A DNA stretch of 64,000 bases from Pseudomonadota bacterium (GCA_018821535.1 JAHJLV010000018.1:1-64000), one strand, 5' to 3'; numbered from the stretch's first letter, positions 8,627 through 18,697 are shown. Notes: generated by a model not told the origin, from the sequence alone. A program made the numbers and translations.

Positions 8627-10890
8627 AAAAAGAACTGTACGGCATTCTCCTTTTTTTTCTTATTGTATTAACAGCGGTCAGCCTGTTTACCTATCATGCA
8701 TCTGATCCTTGCGTGGGAAATTCCTTTTTTTCAGTCCCGGATCATATTCATAATTCATTCGGTCTTTTAGGCGCGCATTTTGCCGGATTATTCATTTATC
8801 TGTTCGGTCTGGGGGCATTCTGGATGCCCGTCATCTTCGGGTTTGTCAGTGTGTGGCTGCTCAAGGAGCGCGCAGCCCGCATTATCTGGCTGACCCTTCT
8901 GGGCGGTCTGTTTCTGATGATAGGTACCGGAGGTATGCTGTTTTTGTTTAAAGATACGTATTCTATCCTGGACACTACGGTTTCTTCGGGCGGTATCATC
9001 AGTATTAACTTTACCTCTTTTTTACTCAAATATGCCAATATTACCGGCTGCATTATTCTGCTTATTTTTTTTCTGCTGGTGGGGTTTATTCTTTCCACGG
9101 GGATTTCGCTGTTATCCGTGGGTCAGTTTGTACAGACAAAAACCCTTGATTTGTTAAATATTATGAAGACGGATTTTGAAGAAGGCATGGACTTCATCAA
9201 GGAAAGATATCAGATCTGGCAGGAGCGCCGTGAAGAAAGGCGACAGCTTATTGATATCACGCCTGAACCAGCAGCCGTGGATGATGATCTGATCCGGCTG
9301 CCTGAAAGAAGAGCAGGAAAAGAACAGTTAAGGGCCCAGGAGCCGGATATTGTTTTTGAACCCAATATTGTTGAACTGGAAGAAGATGATAAAAAATTTC
9401 AGCCTGACATGGCGTTTAATGATATCCGGGAAAAAACAGAATTTAACCTGCCTAAATTGTCTTTTCTGGAAGAAAAAAAGAAAGTTAAAATTAATATTGA
9501 TACAGATCTGCTCAAAGAAAAAAGCCGGATTCTGGAAATCAAACTCAATGATTTCAATGTGTTCGGGGAGGTGGTGGAAATCCTTCCGGGCCCTGTGATC
9601 ACCACCTTTGAATATAAACCGGCAGCCGGCATTAAAATCAGCAAAATCGCAGGACTGTCCGATGATCTGGCCCTTGCCCTGAGTGCCATCAGCATACGGA
9701 TTGTGGCGCCTATTCCTGGACGTGATGTCGTGGGAATTGAGATCCCGAACGAGGTGAGGGATATTGTCAATTTAAGAGAACTGATTTCCTCAAAAGAATT
9801 TTTAATGTCGCCGTCTTTTCTGACCCTGGGACTTGGCAAGGATCTTCTGGGCAAACCCATGGTGACCAGCATGGATTCCATGCCGCATCTTCTGATTGCA
9901 GGTGCAACCGGTACCGGAAAGAGTGTGGGCTTGAATTCCATGATTATCAGTCTTCTGTATAAAGGTACACCGGATGATATCAAGATGATCATGATTGATC
10001 CCAAGCGGATTGAGCTTTCTGTGTATAATGATATTCCGCACCTGATTTCCCCTGTGGTGACGGATATGAAAAAAGCCACCAATGCACTGTTCTGGGCTGT
10101 CCGGGAAATGGAGCGGCGATATGAACTGCTCGAGCAGGCAGGTTTGAGAAATATTGTGCAGTATAATAATATGGTGGCCATTAAAAAAAATGAAATCACC
10201 ATCGCTTCCGAAGAGGATGATATCAATCCGCTTAAAAAACTACCGTATATTGTGGTGATCGTGGATGAGCTGGCAGATCTGATGATGGTGGCATCCAAGG
10301 ATGTGGAGTTTGCCCTGACCCGTCTGGCCCAGATGGCACGGGCTGCTGGTATTCATCTGATTGTTGCCACCCAGCGGCCGTCAGTGGATGTGCTGACCGG
10401 AAGCATAAAAGCCAATTTTCCCACCCGGATTTCCTTTCAGGTGTCTTCCAAGGTGGATGCCCGGACCATTTTTGACGGCGGTGGTTCTGAAAGTCTTCTG
10501 GGAAACGGGGACATGCTTTTCTGTCCGCCGGGTGCAGGCCGTCTGGTGCGTATTCAGGGCGCTTATATCTCTGAAGATGAGATTGCAAAGGTCACCTCTT
10601 TTTTAAGGGCTCAGCGTCCGCCGGATTATATTGAAGAGATTACCGTTGGCGGTGAGGCAGAAGGGGAAAAAGGATTTGAGGAATCCGATTATGACGACAA
10701 ATATGATGAAGCAGTTTCTCTGGTCACCCAGACCCGTCAGGCCTCGATCTCCTTTGTGCAGCGACGGTTGAGAATTGGCTATAACCGGGCAGCCCGCCTG
10801 GTTGAAATGATGGAACATGAGGGGATTGTCGGTCCCCAGATTGGGTCCAAACCCCGTGAAATACTGGTGAAGTCCTATGACGATGATTGA
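8623..10890 (+). CDS. ftsK: DNA translocase FtsK
   Basis: 755 residues. The N-terminal 170 residues hold four hydrophobic membrane helices, followed by a charged linker (about 185-290) and the RecA-like motor: Walker A GATGTGKS, Walker [14 protein letters not shown] and [12 protein letters not shown]. The C-terminal winged-helix gamma domain ([20 protein letters not shown]), which reads KOPS sequences, is present. FtsK is anchored at the division septum, pumps chromosome ends apart and activates XerCD/dif recombination. It overlaps RNase J by 4 nt at its start and the methyltransferase gene by 14 nt at its end. Confidence 0.95.
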   Translation: MKKELYGILLFFLIVLTAVSLFTYHASDPCVGNSFFSVPDHIHNSFGLLGAHFAGLFIYLFGLGAFWMPVIFGFVSVWLLKERAARIIWLTLLGGLFLMIGTGGMLFLFKDTYSILDTTVSSGGIISINFTSFLLKYANITGCIILLIFFLLVGFILSTGISLLSVGQFVQTKTLDLLNIMKTDFEEGMDFIKERYQIWQERREERRQLIDITPEPAAVDDDLIRLPERRAGKEQLRAQEPDIVFEPNIVELEEDDKKFQPDMAFNDIREKTEFNLPKLSFLEEKKKVKINIDTDLLKEKSRILEIKLNDFNVFGEVVEILPGPVITTFEYKPAAGIKISKIAGLSDDLALALSAISIRIVAPIPGRDVVGIEIPNEVRDIVNLRELISSKEFLMSPSFLTLGLGKDLLGKPMVTSMDSMPHLLIAGATGTGKSVGLNSMIISLLYKGTPDDIKMIMIDPKRIELSVYNDIPHLISPVVTDMKKATNALFWAVREMERRYELLEQAGLRNIVQYNNMVAIKKNEITIASEEDDINPLKKLPYIVVIVDELADLMMVASKDVEFALTRLAQMARAAGIHLIVATQRPSVDVLTGSIKANFPTRISFQVSSKVDARTIFDGGGSESLLGNGDMLFCPPGAGRLVRIQGAYISEDEIAKVTSFLRAQRPPDYIEEITVGGEAEGEKGFEESDYDDKYDEAVSLVTQTRQASISFVQRRLRIGYNRAARLVEMMEHEGIVGPQIGSKPREILVKSYDDD

Positions 10891-11497
10891 TTTTGGTGTG
10901 TGGGAAAAGATCAAGGGCTTTATGGATAAAGATGAAGCGCAAAGGCTGTATGATGTTGCCCTTGAGGCTTCAAAAACAGGTCCGGTGGTGGAAATTGGCA
11001 GTTACTGCGGAAAATCCGCCTATATCATCGGATCTGCCTGCAAAAAAAACAAAGGCGTGTTATTTTCCATTGATCATCACAAGGGGTCAGAGGAACAGCA
11101 GAAGGGCGAAGAATATTTTGATCCGGACCTGTATGACAGTTCATTGTCCAGGGTAAATACCCTGCCTTTTTTTCAACGCACGCTTTTCCAAAATGCTCTG
11201 GAGGATATTGTCATTGCCGTGGTGTCCTCCTCTGCTGCTGCCGGAAAATTCTGGACAACACCGATTTCCATGCTCTTTATTGACGGTGGACATTCTTTTG
11301 AGGCTGCTTTCAAGGATTATCAGACATGGGCGCCCCATATTCAGCCTGAAGGCTTTCTGGTGATACATGATATCTTTTTTGATCCTCAAAAAGGCGGGCA
11401 GGCGCCCAGACAGGTGTATGAAATCGCCCTTGAATCCGGGGATTATCTGGCGCTTGCCATGACAAAAACCCTGGGTGTGCTGAAAAGAAAAGAATAG
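10877..11497 (+). CDS. Class I SAM-dependent methyltransferase (Methyltransf_24 type)
   Basis: 206 residues with a Rossmann fold of the Methyltransf_24 kind: SAM-binding [16 protein letters not shown] (about 35-50), acidic strand-2 end [11 protein letters not shown], and strand 4 [20 protein letters not shown]. The substrate cannot be told. The first ATG lies inside ftsK; an ATG two codons later is an alternative. The translational overlap implies coupling to ftsK. It ends convergently with the cytochrome gene. Confidence 0.75.
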   Translation: MTMIDFGVWEKIKGFMDKDEAQRLYDVALEASKTGPVVEIGSYCGKSAYIIGSACKKNKGVLFSIDHHKGSEEQQKGEEYFDPDLYDSSLSRVNTLPFFQRTLFQNALEDIVIAVVSSSAAAGKFWTTPISMLFIDGGHSFEAAFKDYQTWAPHIQPEGFLVIHDIFFDPQKGGQAPRQVYEIALESGDYLALAMTKTLGVLKRKE

Positions 11498-11531
11498 AAA
11501 ACCCGTTGTTCTGCGTTGCGATATCACATTC

Positions 11532-12071
11532 TTATAACAGCTTTGCAACCTTCAGTATCGGTGAGGGTATGATAAAGGTGAATTCGTGGCACTGGTTGCA
11601 GAAATTTTCAGAGGGTTTGTGAACGTGGTGGCACAGATCACAGTCCAGTTCAGGTCCATAATGAGAATTGTGCGGATTGGCTTCCTTGTTGTCCTTTGTA
11701 TTATTCAACAGGTTTTCTATGGTGTGGCAGGAGAAACACTGGTCGGTATTCACCAATTTGGGGGGCTGAGTGTTTCCATGACAGTCCTTGCAGGAGACAC
11801 CGTTCAGCCGATGGGTGTGACTCAGGGGCAGCGTATGGGTCAGCTTGGGGGTGTCTTTGCTGTGACATTCAAGGCATTGTCCAAGGTTCATTGCGTTTGT
11901 ATCAACATGATCTGCAGGAACCTTGCAGTCAGCTTCGTGGCAGGCGGAACATCCGCTGCCACGCGCTTTTGATGACTGCTTCGGAGCGGACACAAGTGTC
12001 ATGGCATACATGAGAAAAATAAAAGAAATGATGCCGGAGAAAACAGCGATTTTTACAGTCAGATTTCTCAT
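11532..12071 (-). CDS. Hexaheme periplasmic cytochrome c (electron partner of the flavocytochrome)
   Basis: 179 residues with an N-terminal signal/anchor (about 7-28) and six CxxCH heme-c motifs at residues 41, 66, 94, 112, 144 and 158, with many extra histidines as distal ligands. It resembles the small cytochrome c3-like domain of flavocytochrome c fumarate reductases, which usually has four hemes; six is more than usual. The gene starts 18 nt after the FAD-subunit gene, so the two products probably act together, the cytochrome delivering electrons to (or from) the flavin domain in the periplasm. Confidence 0.85.
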   Translation of the reverse strand: MRNLTVKIAVFSGIISFIFLMYAMTLVSAPKQSSKARGSGCSACHEADCKVPADHVDTNAMNLGQCLECHSKDTPKLTHTLPLSHTHRLNGVSCKDCHGNTQPPKLVNTDQCFSCHTIENLLNNTKDNKEANPHNSHYGPELDCDLCHHVHKPSENFCNQCHEFTFIIPSPILKVAKLL

Positions 12072-12089
12072 TTTACTATTATCCTGTTG

Positions 12090-13640
12090 TTATACTGCAA
12101 TTTGTTGTCCTGCAATTCTTCCAAAGACGATACAATCGACCACAGCACAACTGCCAAGTCGGACCGCACCATGAATGCCGCCGGCAATCTCTCCTGCGGC
12201 ATAGAGTCCCGGGATCGGTTTTCGGTCCAGTCCAATGACCTGGGCTTTAGTGTTGATCTGAATTCCGCCCATTGTATGATGCACTTTGGGCCAGGCACGG
12301 CAGGCATAGAAGGGCGGCACGGCAATGGGTTTTGAATCGGTCTGCATGTATCTGTCAAACTCCGCATCTTTGCCTTGTTTGAGATAGGTGTTCCAGTTGC
12401 TGACCGTTTCCTTGAGTGTTTTTTCGGGAATATTGTATGCTGCAGCCAGTTCGTCAAGGGTATCAAATTTTTTTGCAACCCCTTTTGCCAGAATTTTGTC
12501 AAGGATGGGAACCTGTTTTACGCCCTGGCTGTCCGCAAGCGTTACAGCAGGATGACCGGTTTTGATGATGGCATCGGCGCGGATTTTGCGATCTGCCAGT
12601 TCGTTGATGAATCGCTTTCCGGTTGCGGGATCAACCATCACACCATATACAAATCCGGCCATGGCATTAAAGACATAGCCGATTCCCATGCCTTTTTCGT
12701 CCGGGCTGGTCCAGGGACCCAGTTGTATCCAGGAGATCTGCACCGGTGTTGCGCCGACCCTTAGGGCTTCCAGCAGAATTTCACCTGTTGCTCCCGGCTG
12801 ATTGGTGGAGTCCACATTTGATGTCAGTTTCGGGTCCTGAATGCTGCGCAGATAAATATCCTGGCTGAAGCCGCCAGTGGCAAGGACAACACCTTTTCTG
12901 GCTTTCAGATATTTCACCTGGCCGGATGTTTCATCGGGGAATTTGTATCCTTCTTTGATTTTCAGACCGATGACTCTTCCGTCAGGTTCCTGCATGATCT
13001 GTGTGGCATATGTCTTCTTTTTTACTTCAATGCCAAGGGTTTTTACTTTTTCAAGCTGCTTGTTGACGATGGCAGAACCGCTGCCGTTCCAGGTTGAACA
13101 ACTTCGGGGCACCGAGTGTCCACCCAGATGCGTGATCTGTTCCTGGTACTTGACTCCCAGAGATTCTGTCCATTCAAAAGCGTCTTTTGATTTTTCAGCA
13201 ACCATCCTGACCAGATCAATGTGATTCATATCCAGCCCCGCTTTCAGCATATCCTTCAGCAGCAGGTCCGGTGAATCTTTAATTCCTTTGGCTTCCTGTT
13301 TGGGAGAACCGGCAACGGCAAAGACCCCGCCGTTGATGATTGAATTTCCACCGGATACCGGCATTTTTTCAAGGACCACGACAGATGCGCCTGCCTGTTT
13401 TGCTTCTATGGCGGCAGCAAGACCGGCAAATCCGCTGCCGATGACAATGACATCTATTTCTTCATCCCATTTTTCCGGTAAAACAGGCGGCATGGCTTTT
13501 GCCGAATCCGGTGTCAGAAGATTCAGGCTCAATCCGCTGGCAGCGGCGATGCCTAAACTGGCAGCAGCGCCTTTTAGCAGCGTTCTTCGTGAGGTGCTTA
13601 TGATTTGATCTGTGTTCATGTTTTTTTTGTTGTTTTTCAT
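12090..13640 (-). CDS. TAT-exported flavocytochrome c / fumarate reductase-like FAD subunit
   Basis: 516 residues from the ATG at 13640, which follows AGGAGTG. A twin-arginine signal SRRTLLKGAAASLG precedes a hydrophobic stretch. The FAD-binding Rossmann motif is VIVIGSGFAGLAAAIEA, followed by GGNSIINGGVF. Active-site elements of the FccA/urocanate-reductase family are visible: RFINELADR, HHTMGGIQI and the C-terminal LYAAGEIAGGIHG. Hemes are on the separate subunit encoded next. It probably reduces a double-bond substrate such as fumarate, urocanate or a methacrylate-like acid in the periplasm. Which one cannot be read from sequence. Confidence 0.85.
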   Translation of the reverse strand: MKNNKKNMNTDQIISTSRRTLLKGAAASLGIAAASGLSLNLLTPDSAKAMPPVLPEKWDEEIDVIVIGSGFAGLAAAIEAKQAGASVVVLEKMPVSGGNSIINGGVFAVAGSPKQEAKGIKDSPDLLLKDMLKAGLDMNHIDLVRMVAEKSKDAFEWTESLGVKYQEQITHLGGHSVPRSCSTWNGSGSAIVNKQLEKVKTLGIEVKKKTYATQIMQEPDGRVIGLKIKEGYKFPDETSGQVKYLKARKGVVLATGGFSQDIYLRSIQDPKLTSNVDSTNQPGATGEILLEALRVGATPVQISWIQLGPWTSPDEKGMGIGYVFNAMAGFVYGVMVDPATGKRFINELADRKIRADAIIKTGHPAVTLADSQGVKQVPILDKILAKGVAKKFDTLDELAAAYNIPEKTLKETVSNWNTYLKQGKDAEFDRYMQTDSKPIAVPPFYACRAWPKVHHTMGGIQINTKAQVIGLDRKPIPGLYAAGEIAGGIHGAVRLGSCAVVDCIVFGRIAGQQIAV

Positions 13641-13692
13641 TTTAACACTCCTTTTTTTGAGTTGCCTGTTGATGGATGTTATCTTTGCTTTG

Positions 13693-13708
13693 TGCAAATT
13701 AAATGCCA
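13693..13708 (-). promoter_or_regulatory. Sigma-54-like (-24/-12) promoter for the flavocytochrome operon
   Basis: On the minus strand TGGCATTTAATTTGCA matches the consensus TGGCACG-N4-TTGCA at the invariant GG and GC with the required 10-nt separation. It ends 53 nt before the start codon at 13640, giving a leader of roughly 40 nt. The CG after TGGCA is replaced by TT. The remaining 13709-13986 intergenic stretch shows no other feature I can support. Confidence 0.55.
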
Positions 13709-13986
13709 GCAATTCAGACGGGTATAACAGCGAAGATCAATCAAGGGTCTGCAAGTGAAAAAGTTGCGCAGACTTGATACTGGATATTGTTTAAATCTTT
13801 TATTATTTCAAATGGATATGTTGTTTTGGAGTCGATGGGTAAAACGGCGGGCAAAAATGCATTCAAGCGGTTTTATATCTTTGCAGAGAAAAGGTGAGAT
13901 GACCCTGTCGGCAAGATGAAATTTTTAAAAGTGTCCAAATACTTGCCAGGGTGTAAATTCAGATCAAAACGATTCTTTAAAAAAAA

Positions 13987-14358
13987 TTATAGCCTGAATT
14001 CCTGCTTGCAATGATCACAAACACTTGTGGCCAGTATCTGTTTGCAGTGAATGCATTTTTCCATTAAGAACCGGTCTTTTCCCTGTGTCTTATCACAGTC
14101 AGGGCAGTGCCAGTCTTTTTTTGTCGGCATGGTCTTGTGGCAATACGGGCATTTGACGGGAAATTTTCTGAAAACAAAATACAGGATTCCGGCGCAGATA
14201 AAATACGGTCCCATCAGCTTGAACTGCATGCTGGATGCAAACTGATCAAATTCCGATGAGCTGGAAAGAATAACATACAGCAAAAAAGCAATGGTGGTAA
14301 TGGCCAGAAATTTAAACCGGAAATGGAAGCTGACGGTTCTTAATGCTTGATCATCCAT
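13987..14358 (-). CDS. Small membrane protein with two zinc ribbons
   Basis: 123 residues. Two membrane helices in the first half (FLAITTIAFLLYVIL and LMGPYFICAGILYFVF) are followed by four CxxC knuckles (CPYC, CPDC, CIHC, CDHC) that form two zinc ribbons on one face of the membrane. The start at 14358 follows AAGGAGG. It is the last gene of the acetate-symporter gene run, 27 nt after the cNMP/CBS nucleotidyltransferase gene. Function unknown; such ribbons often mediate protein or nucleic-acid contact. Confidence 0.65.
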   Translation of the reverse strand: MDDQALRTVSFHFRFKFLAITTIAFLLYVILSSSSEFDQFASSMQFKLMGPYFICAGILYFVFRKFPVKCPYCHKTMPTKKDWHCPDCDKTQGKDRFLMEKCIHCKQILATSVCDHCKQEFRL

Positions 14359-14385
14359 GGATTGATTCCTCCTTTTATAATCTGC

Positions 14386-16287
14386 TTATAATCTGCCTGT
14401 GAATTCAATACTCAGTTTTCCCTGCAGATCACCCATCATTTTTAGTACTTTTTTTAACAGCATCTGGTCCAGGCTGGACAGATTTTTCGGGTTGATAAAA
14501 TTGTCCGGGGTTTTGTTCTCATCCATGACGGCGGTAATCTGGTTTAAAAACCTTAAGCGCATTAAAAAATTATAGGCCCGGACAATATTGGTGTGTTCTT
14601 CTTTTGTCAGTGAATGCCGGATGTACAGACGAAACAGGCGCGTTAAGGTATTGGTCTGTGGCAGACCGTTTTTCAAGGCATAAATTCTTATAAAATCAAT
14701 CAGGGGCAGCATGGCGAGTTTGATATTCAGATTGTCCTTTTGCGGTCCGGTTTTTTCAACAATAAAATTGCCGAACCGGGTGATGGGAGGCTTGAAATGC
14801 AGGGTGTTTTCTGCCAGATTTCTCAAAAATCCGGACCAGCGCCCAATGGCATCCATCAGATAGGATTTGAGTTCATTGCCCAGGGCAGTATCTCCAAAGG
14901 TGGGTCTGAAATCAAAAAAGATGCTGGAATGCAGCAGATTTTCCGGGTTGGATGTGCGAATCCAGGAATTGAAATATTCTTTCCATCGGGACAACGGCTG
15001 GCACCACTGGGGATTGCTTGCCATGTTTTTGCCTGCGCAGAATTGATATCCTGCGGTGTTTAACTGATCGCAGATCAATTGAGACAGATGGTCAAAATAG
15101 TGCTTTGCCGTGTCCGCAGGATCATGGTCTTCATAGACAATGGCATTGTCCTGGTCAGAGATCAGGGTCTGTTCTTCCCGGCCTTCAGACCCCATGGTCA
15201 GAAAAGTGAATTTACAGGGCGGTTCTCCCATGGTTTCAAGGGAAAATAAAATTATTTTTTCAATAATGGCATCTGAAAAAGTGGCGATCAGCCGGGTGAT
15301 ATATTCCGGATTCGCGCCATTTTTTATGGGATCAAGAAGCATTTTTTCAAGCTTGGAGTGAATATTTTCAAGTTCCTGAATGTTCCGGGCAGATTTGACT
15401 TTTTTGATCAGAAGATAGGTGGCCTGTGTCTGGGCGTTGATCAGGTCTCTTTGACGAATAATTCCGGTGATATGGCCTAACTGCCCGTGGACAGCCAGAT
15501 GCCTCCGGTTATTTTCCGTCATGGATAAAAACGCTTCAAACACCTGACTGTCTGACGAAATGGTGGTGATCGGAGAAGACATGATGTCTGAAACCGGCAG
15601 GGAAAGATCCATTCCCCGGGAAATGGCTTTTTTATTCAGGTCGGCATCCGTTACAATGCCTGCAAAATTTGCCTTGTCTTTTTTGACCAGAATAGCGCTG
15701 GTATTGTTCTGACTCATTTTCCGGGCAGCATCTTTAATGGAGGTATCCATGGAACAGGTGAGCAGTCTTGGCTGAAAAACACTCCAGATGGGTCGGTTAA
15801 AAAACGGCAAATTGAATTCTTTATCTTTTATCTGTCTGGAGATAATTCCGGCAAAGGATTTATTTAACATGCACCGGCCAAACCGGGCGGCAAAATAGTC
15901 GGTGAAACTATCATTATGTTTGCATATCCAGAGAAAAAAATCTGCGTTAACTGTCATGAAAACACAATCTTCTGCTGTCACCAGCGTCCGGATGGAGACG
16001 GCATCATTAAACAGAAGACAAAGGCCGCCGAAACTATCGTCTGGATGCAGAGTTCCGGTCAGTATCCTTGTATGGTGGGTTTCATAGAAATATTGTGCAC
16101 AGCCTTTGGAAAGGATGTAAAACTTTTCCACCCGGGTGATATCCTGTTCAAGCACCACCTGATCTTTTTTTATTTCTTCATACACAAAGGTATTTAAAAA
16201 TTGCCTTTTCTGTTCTTCGGACAAAGCGAAAAAGGGGGGGGCTTCAGCATCGAATTTCATATTAAATCTATTGGTTTCCGGTTTCAT
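14386..16287 (-). CDS. cNMP-binding/CBS-pair/DUF294 nucleotidyltransferase-like signalling protein
   Basis: 633 residues. Domains in order: a cyclic-nucleotide-binding-like domain (about 15-130), a pair of CBS domains (about 165-290, with SAILVKKDKANFAGIVTDADL and HLAVHGQLGHITGIIRQRDL), a DUF294 nucleotidyltransferase core with TMGSEGREEQTLISDQDNAI (the GS...D.D pattern of GlnD-like transferases, about 365-390) and a helical substrate-binding domain. This architecture commonly accompanies acetate/cation symporters in proteobacteria, as here. It likely senses nucleotides and modifies or regulates a partner. The start overlaps the stop of the LemA-like gene by 4 nt. Confidence 0.85.
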   Translation of the reverse strand: MKPETNRFNMKFDAEAPPFFALSEEQKRQFLNTFVYEEIKKDQVVLEQDITRVEKFYILSKGCAQYFYETHHTRILTGTLHPDDSFGGLCLLFNDAVSIRTLVTAEDCVFMTVNADFFLWICKHNDSFTDYFAARFGRCMLNKSFAGIISRQIKDKEFNLPFFNRPIWSVFQPRLLTCSMDTSIKDAARKMSQNNTSAILVKKDKANFAGIVTDADLNKKAISRGMDLSLPVSDIMSSPITTISSDSQVFEAFLSMTENNRRHLAVHGQLGHITGIIRQRDLINAQTQATYLLIKKVKSARNIQELENIHSKLEKMLLDPIKNGANPEYITRLIATFSDAIIEKIILFSLETMGEPPCKFTFLTMGSEGREEQTLISDQDNAIVYEDHDPADTAKHYFDHLSQLICDQLNTAGYQFCAGKNMASNPQWCQPLSRWKEYFNSWIRTSNPENLLHSSIFFDFRPTFGDTALGNELKSYLMDAIGRWSGFLRNLAENTLHFKPPITRFGNFIVEKTGPQKDNLNIKLAMLPLIDFIRIYALKNGLPQTNTLTRLFRLYIRHSLTKEEHTNIVRAYNFLMRLRFLNQITAVMDENKTPDNFINPKNLSSLDQMLLKKVLKMMGDLQGKLSIEFTGRL

Positions 16288-16901
16288 GATGCAGGTGATG
16301 TAAAGGTCTTTTCCCCGGACAGGAACGTGCCTTCAGTCAGTTGGGTATATCTGATATGGTTTAATCCAAACAGCTTTGCGATTAAAAAACCGGGAAACAT
16401 CTGTGTCCGGGTATTAAAATAGCCGGTCTCGGTATTATAGTGCTTTCTGGCAACAAAAATAGCATCCTGAACAGCATTTAATTCTTTTTTCAGGTGAGCG
16501 ATGCGTTCAGGATCAGTGTTGCCAGGGGCGGTTTCTATCTGGTGCAAAAGTGTTATCAGCTGCTGTGAGATTCTGTTCTGTGATATTTCAAATTCGGCGA
16601 TCAGTTGACGGTCTACAGGAGGCGCCTGTGAAATCATTTTATGTAAAATATTCTGAGCGTTCCGGCTGCTTTGTGTCATTGCGCTTTTTGTCCGGAGAAC
16701 CTTTGTCTGGTCCGTGAGCTCCACCAGTTCGTTAAACAGCACCAGGCGTTTTTCGCAGGCCTCGGTCAGAAAGGAACTGGCTTCCTTGATGCGGGCCTGA
16801 GCCCGTGCAAAGCTGCTGTATCCCCCTGCAATGACACAGAATAAAATGATGCTCAAGGTTATGGTGCACAGTGCGGCAAGATTGAACACGGGACGATCCA
16901 T
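16284..16901 (-). CDS. LemA-like membrane-anchored protein
   Basis: 205 residues from the ATG at 16901, preceded by AAGGAGGGCACC. One N-terminal membrane helix (LAALCTITLSIILFCVIAGG) is followed by a long helical domain. The region ARKHYNTETGYFNTRTQ, then MFPGFLIAKLFGL, has the signature of the LemA family (paired Tyr/Asn and the FP..LIA..FG motif). LemA proteins are extracytoplasmic four-helix proteins of unclear function. It sits between the membrane exonuclease and the nucleotidyltransferase genes, with a 4-nt overlap to the latter. Confidence 0.7.
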   Translation of the reverse strand: MDRPVFNLAALCTITLSIILFCVIAGGYSSFARAQARIKEASSFLTEACEKRLVLFNELVELTDQTKVLRTKSAMTQSSRNAQNILHKMISQAPPVDRQLIAEFEISQNRISQQLITLLHQIETAPGNTDPERIAHLKKELNAVQDAIFVARKHYNTETGYFNTRTQMFPGFLIAKLFGLNHIRYTQLTEGTFLSGEKTFTSPAS

Positions 16902-16963
16902 GAGGTGCCCTCCTTTTGAAGTGGATGTTAAAATCAGTAGCATTTAATGCCGTGCATGATCAA

Positions 16964-18610
16964 CTAATATTTCAATCGTGCATAATATGATTTTCTGGAT
17001 GCTTTTATCGCCTCTTTCAGGGTAAAAATACCGCTGTTGTTTAAAATCGGCAGCAGTTTTAAAAAAATCTGCGCTGTGGCAATGGCATCACCCAGTGCTG
17101 TGTGTCTGCCGACAATTTCCACGCCCAGGCGAAGCGCAATGCTTTCCAGGTCATGGTGTTCATGGTCAGGATGCAGGATCGCTGACAGTAAAAGGGTGTC
17201 CAGCACAGGATTAATAAATTGTACTCCGGTTGTTTTTTCTTTGACTTTGAGCATTTTCATATCAAAGGCAATATTATGTCCGATAAGAACCGTATCAGCG
17301 ACAAACTGTTTGAATACGGGCAAAATGGTGTTGATATCATTTTTCTCTGCCACCATCTCATAGGTGATGCCATGGACTTTATAAGATTCAATGGGGATAT
17401 CTCTTTTGGGGTTCACCAGCTGATCAAAGATATCCTGATATGTGATCCTGCTGTTAACGATGCGGACAGCGCCAATGGATATGATTTCATCTCCCTGATC
17501 CGGGCTTAATCCTGTGGTTTCAGTGTCCAATACCGTATAGGTTAACCGGGTTAAATCCATATCCATGAGATCGATATTTTCATCTTCGTTCTTGAACAGA
17601 TTAAAATCGTAAAACTCAGGGCGGCTGCCGGTGATCACCGGTGGTCGGCTTATTTCATCTGATGATGATGGCGGTGGTGTTCTGTTGGAAAGACGGTTCA
17701 GAATCTGGGCTGTCATCAGATCAAATTCTGATGTTATCCGGTCTGAAAAATGGTTTGGATATATATTTTTTAATACCTGCCCAAAAGAGCGCAGCATATC
17801 CCGAATGGTATTGTATCGGTCGATTTTATCTGTGATATCCACAAGAGCCAGGATAAAACCGGTCATGTTTTTTTTTGCATCAAGAATGGGTATGGTTTCG
17901 ATATCCAGGATGTGGCCAGTGTGAATCGGGGTTCGAAAGCAGGCGGCCGTGCTGCTGGCTTCACAAATGAGATGGTCATTGATTTCTTTTAAGGCCTGGG
18001 TGATGAGTGTTTTATCAATCAGGTGGAAAATGGATCTGCCAAGGCCGATAAACTGCTCGGTGGCAATGGCAGGGGAATTGTGTGTGAACAGTTTTTTTGC
18101 AAGGGAGTTGAACAATATAATTCTGCCGTTCTTGTTGCAGATAAAAACACCCTGGGGTAATTCAGACATGATATCTGCCAGAAGATTTCTTTCTTTTTCA
18201 GTTTCTTTTCTGGCAGCAAGGATTTGATCTGTTATGGTTTTATTCAGATTTTCAAAAATATCTGCAAAATTATTGATGATACAGGCCAGTTGTTTCAAAT
18301 CACTGTTGCCGGAAATCTTTATTCTGTGAGAAGGATTTGAGCTGTAGATCACTGAAGCTTCCGCGCTGATTTTTTTAAATGGTTTGATATAGGTGGTGTG
18401 AATGATTTCAAGAACAGATCCCATGATAATACAGCCGAATAAAAGAATACAGATAAAATATGCCGAATGGTCCTTGGCTATTGAAAATACAGACTGAATT
18501 TGTTCCGGTGTAAAATCGCGCCATAAGAAGAATAAAAGGCTGCCGATGACAATACTGCTTGTCAGTGCTGAAAAAAAGATGAATTTATAAAAAGGGTTGG
18601 TCAGCTTCAT
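16964..18610 (-). CDS. Membrane-anchored PAS protein with DnaQ-type 3'-5' exonuclease domain
   Basis: 548 residues. Two membrane helices (about 11-30 and 50-70) are followed by a HAMP-like linker, a PAS domain (about 145-262: GVFICNKNGRIILFNSLAKKLF and GFILALVDIT) and a DEDDh exonuclease domain from about 357. Its catalytic motifs are present: DTETTGL (362-368), GHNIAFDMKML, and HTALGDAIATAQ with the general-base His and last Asp. The exonuclease resembles DNA polymerase III epsilon. Attachment to a sensor module at the membrane is unusual for a DNA-repair enzyme and suggests a signalling role, possibly on nucleotides or RNA. It lies in the same gene run as the acetate symporter. Confidence 0.85.
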   Translation of the reverse strand: MKLTNPFYKFIFFSALTSSIVIGSLLFFLWRDFTPEQIQSVFSIAKDHSAYFICILLFGCIIMGSVLEIIHTTYIKPFKKISAEASVIYSSNPSHRIKISGNSDLKQLACIINNFADIFENLNKTITDQILAARKETEKERNLLADIMSELPQGVFICNKNGRIILFNSLAKKLFTHNSPAIATEQFIGLGRSIFHLIDKTLITQALKEINDHLICEASSTAACFRTPIHTGHILDIETIPILDAKKNMTGFILALVDITDKIDRYNTIRDMLRSFGQVLKNIYPNHFSDRITSEFDLMTAQILNRLSNRTPPPSSSDEISRPPVITGSRPEFYDFNLFKNEDENIDLMDMDLTRLTYTVLDTETTGLSPDQGDEIISIGAVRIVNSRITYQDIFDQLVNPKRDIPIESYKVHGITYEMVAEKNDINTILPVFKQFVADTVLIGHNIAFDMKMLKVKEKTTGVQFINPVLDTLLLSAILHPDHEHHDLESIALRLGVEIVGRHTALGDAIATAQIFLKLLPILNNSGIFTLKEAIKASRKSYYARLKY

Positions 18611-18629
18611 TAAGTCCTGAGAGGGATTC

Positions 18630-18663
18630 AGGATTCCGGATGGAACAGCCCACCCGGAATCCT
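18630..18663 (-). other. Stable hairpin between the symporter small protein and the exonuclease gene
   Basis: AGGATTCCGG (18630-18639) and CCGGAATCCT (18654-18663) form a perfect 10-bp stem with a 14-nt loop. On the minus strand no U-tract follows; on the plus strand TGTGTTTT follows. It may reduce expression of the downstream signalling genes relative to the symporter or protect the upstream mRNA end, rather than terminate fully. Confidence 0.55.
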
Positions 18664-18697
18664 TGTGTTTTATTTAAAAAATGGTATTACAAACAAA

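Noticed and set aside
9399..10298. 299-codon open frame antisense to ftsK
   Set aside because: It mirrors the ftsK motor domain, has a Ser/Ile/Arg-rich composition without domains, and no ribosome-binding site; a shadow of a strongly coding region.
11586..12174. Plus-strand frames over the cytochrome gene
   Set aside because: They are shadows of the CxxCH-rich minus-strand gene; the heme motifs exist only on the minus strand.
17920..17960. tRNA-like GGTTCGAA string
   Set aside because: It lies inside the PAS-exonuclease gene and no cloverleaf arms can be drawn around it.
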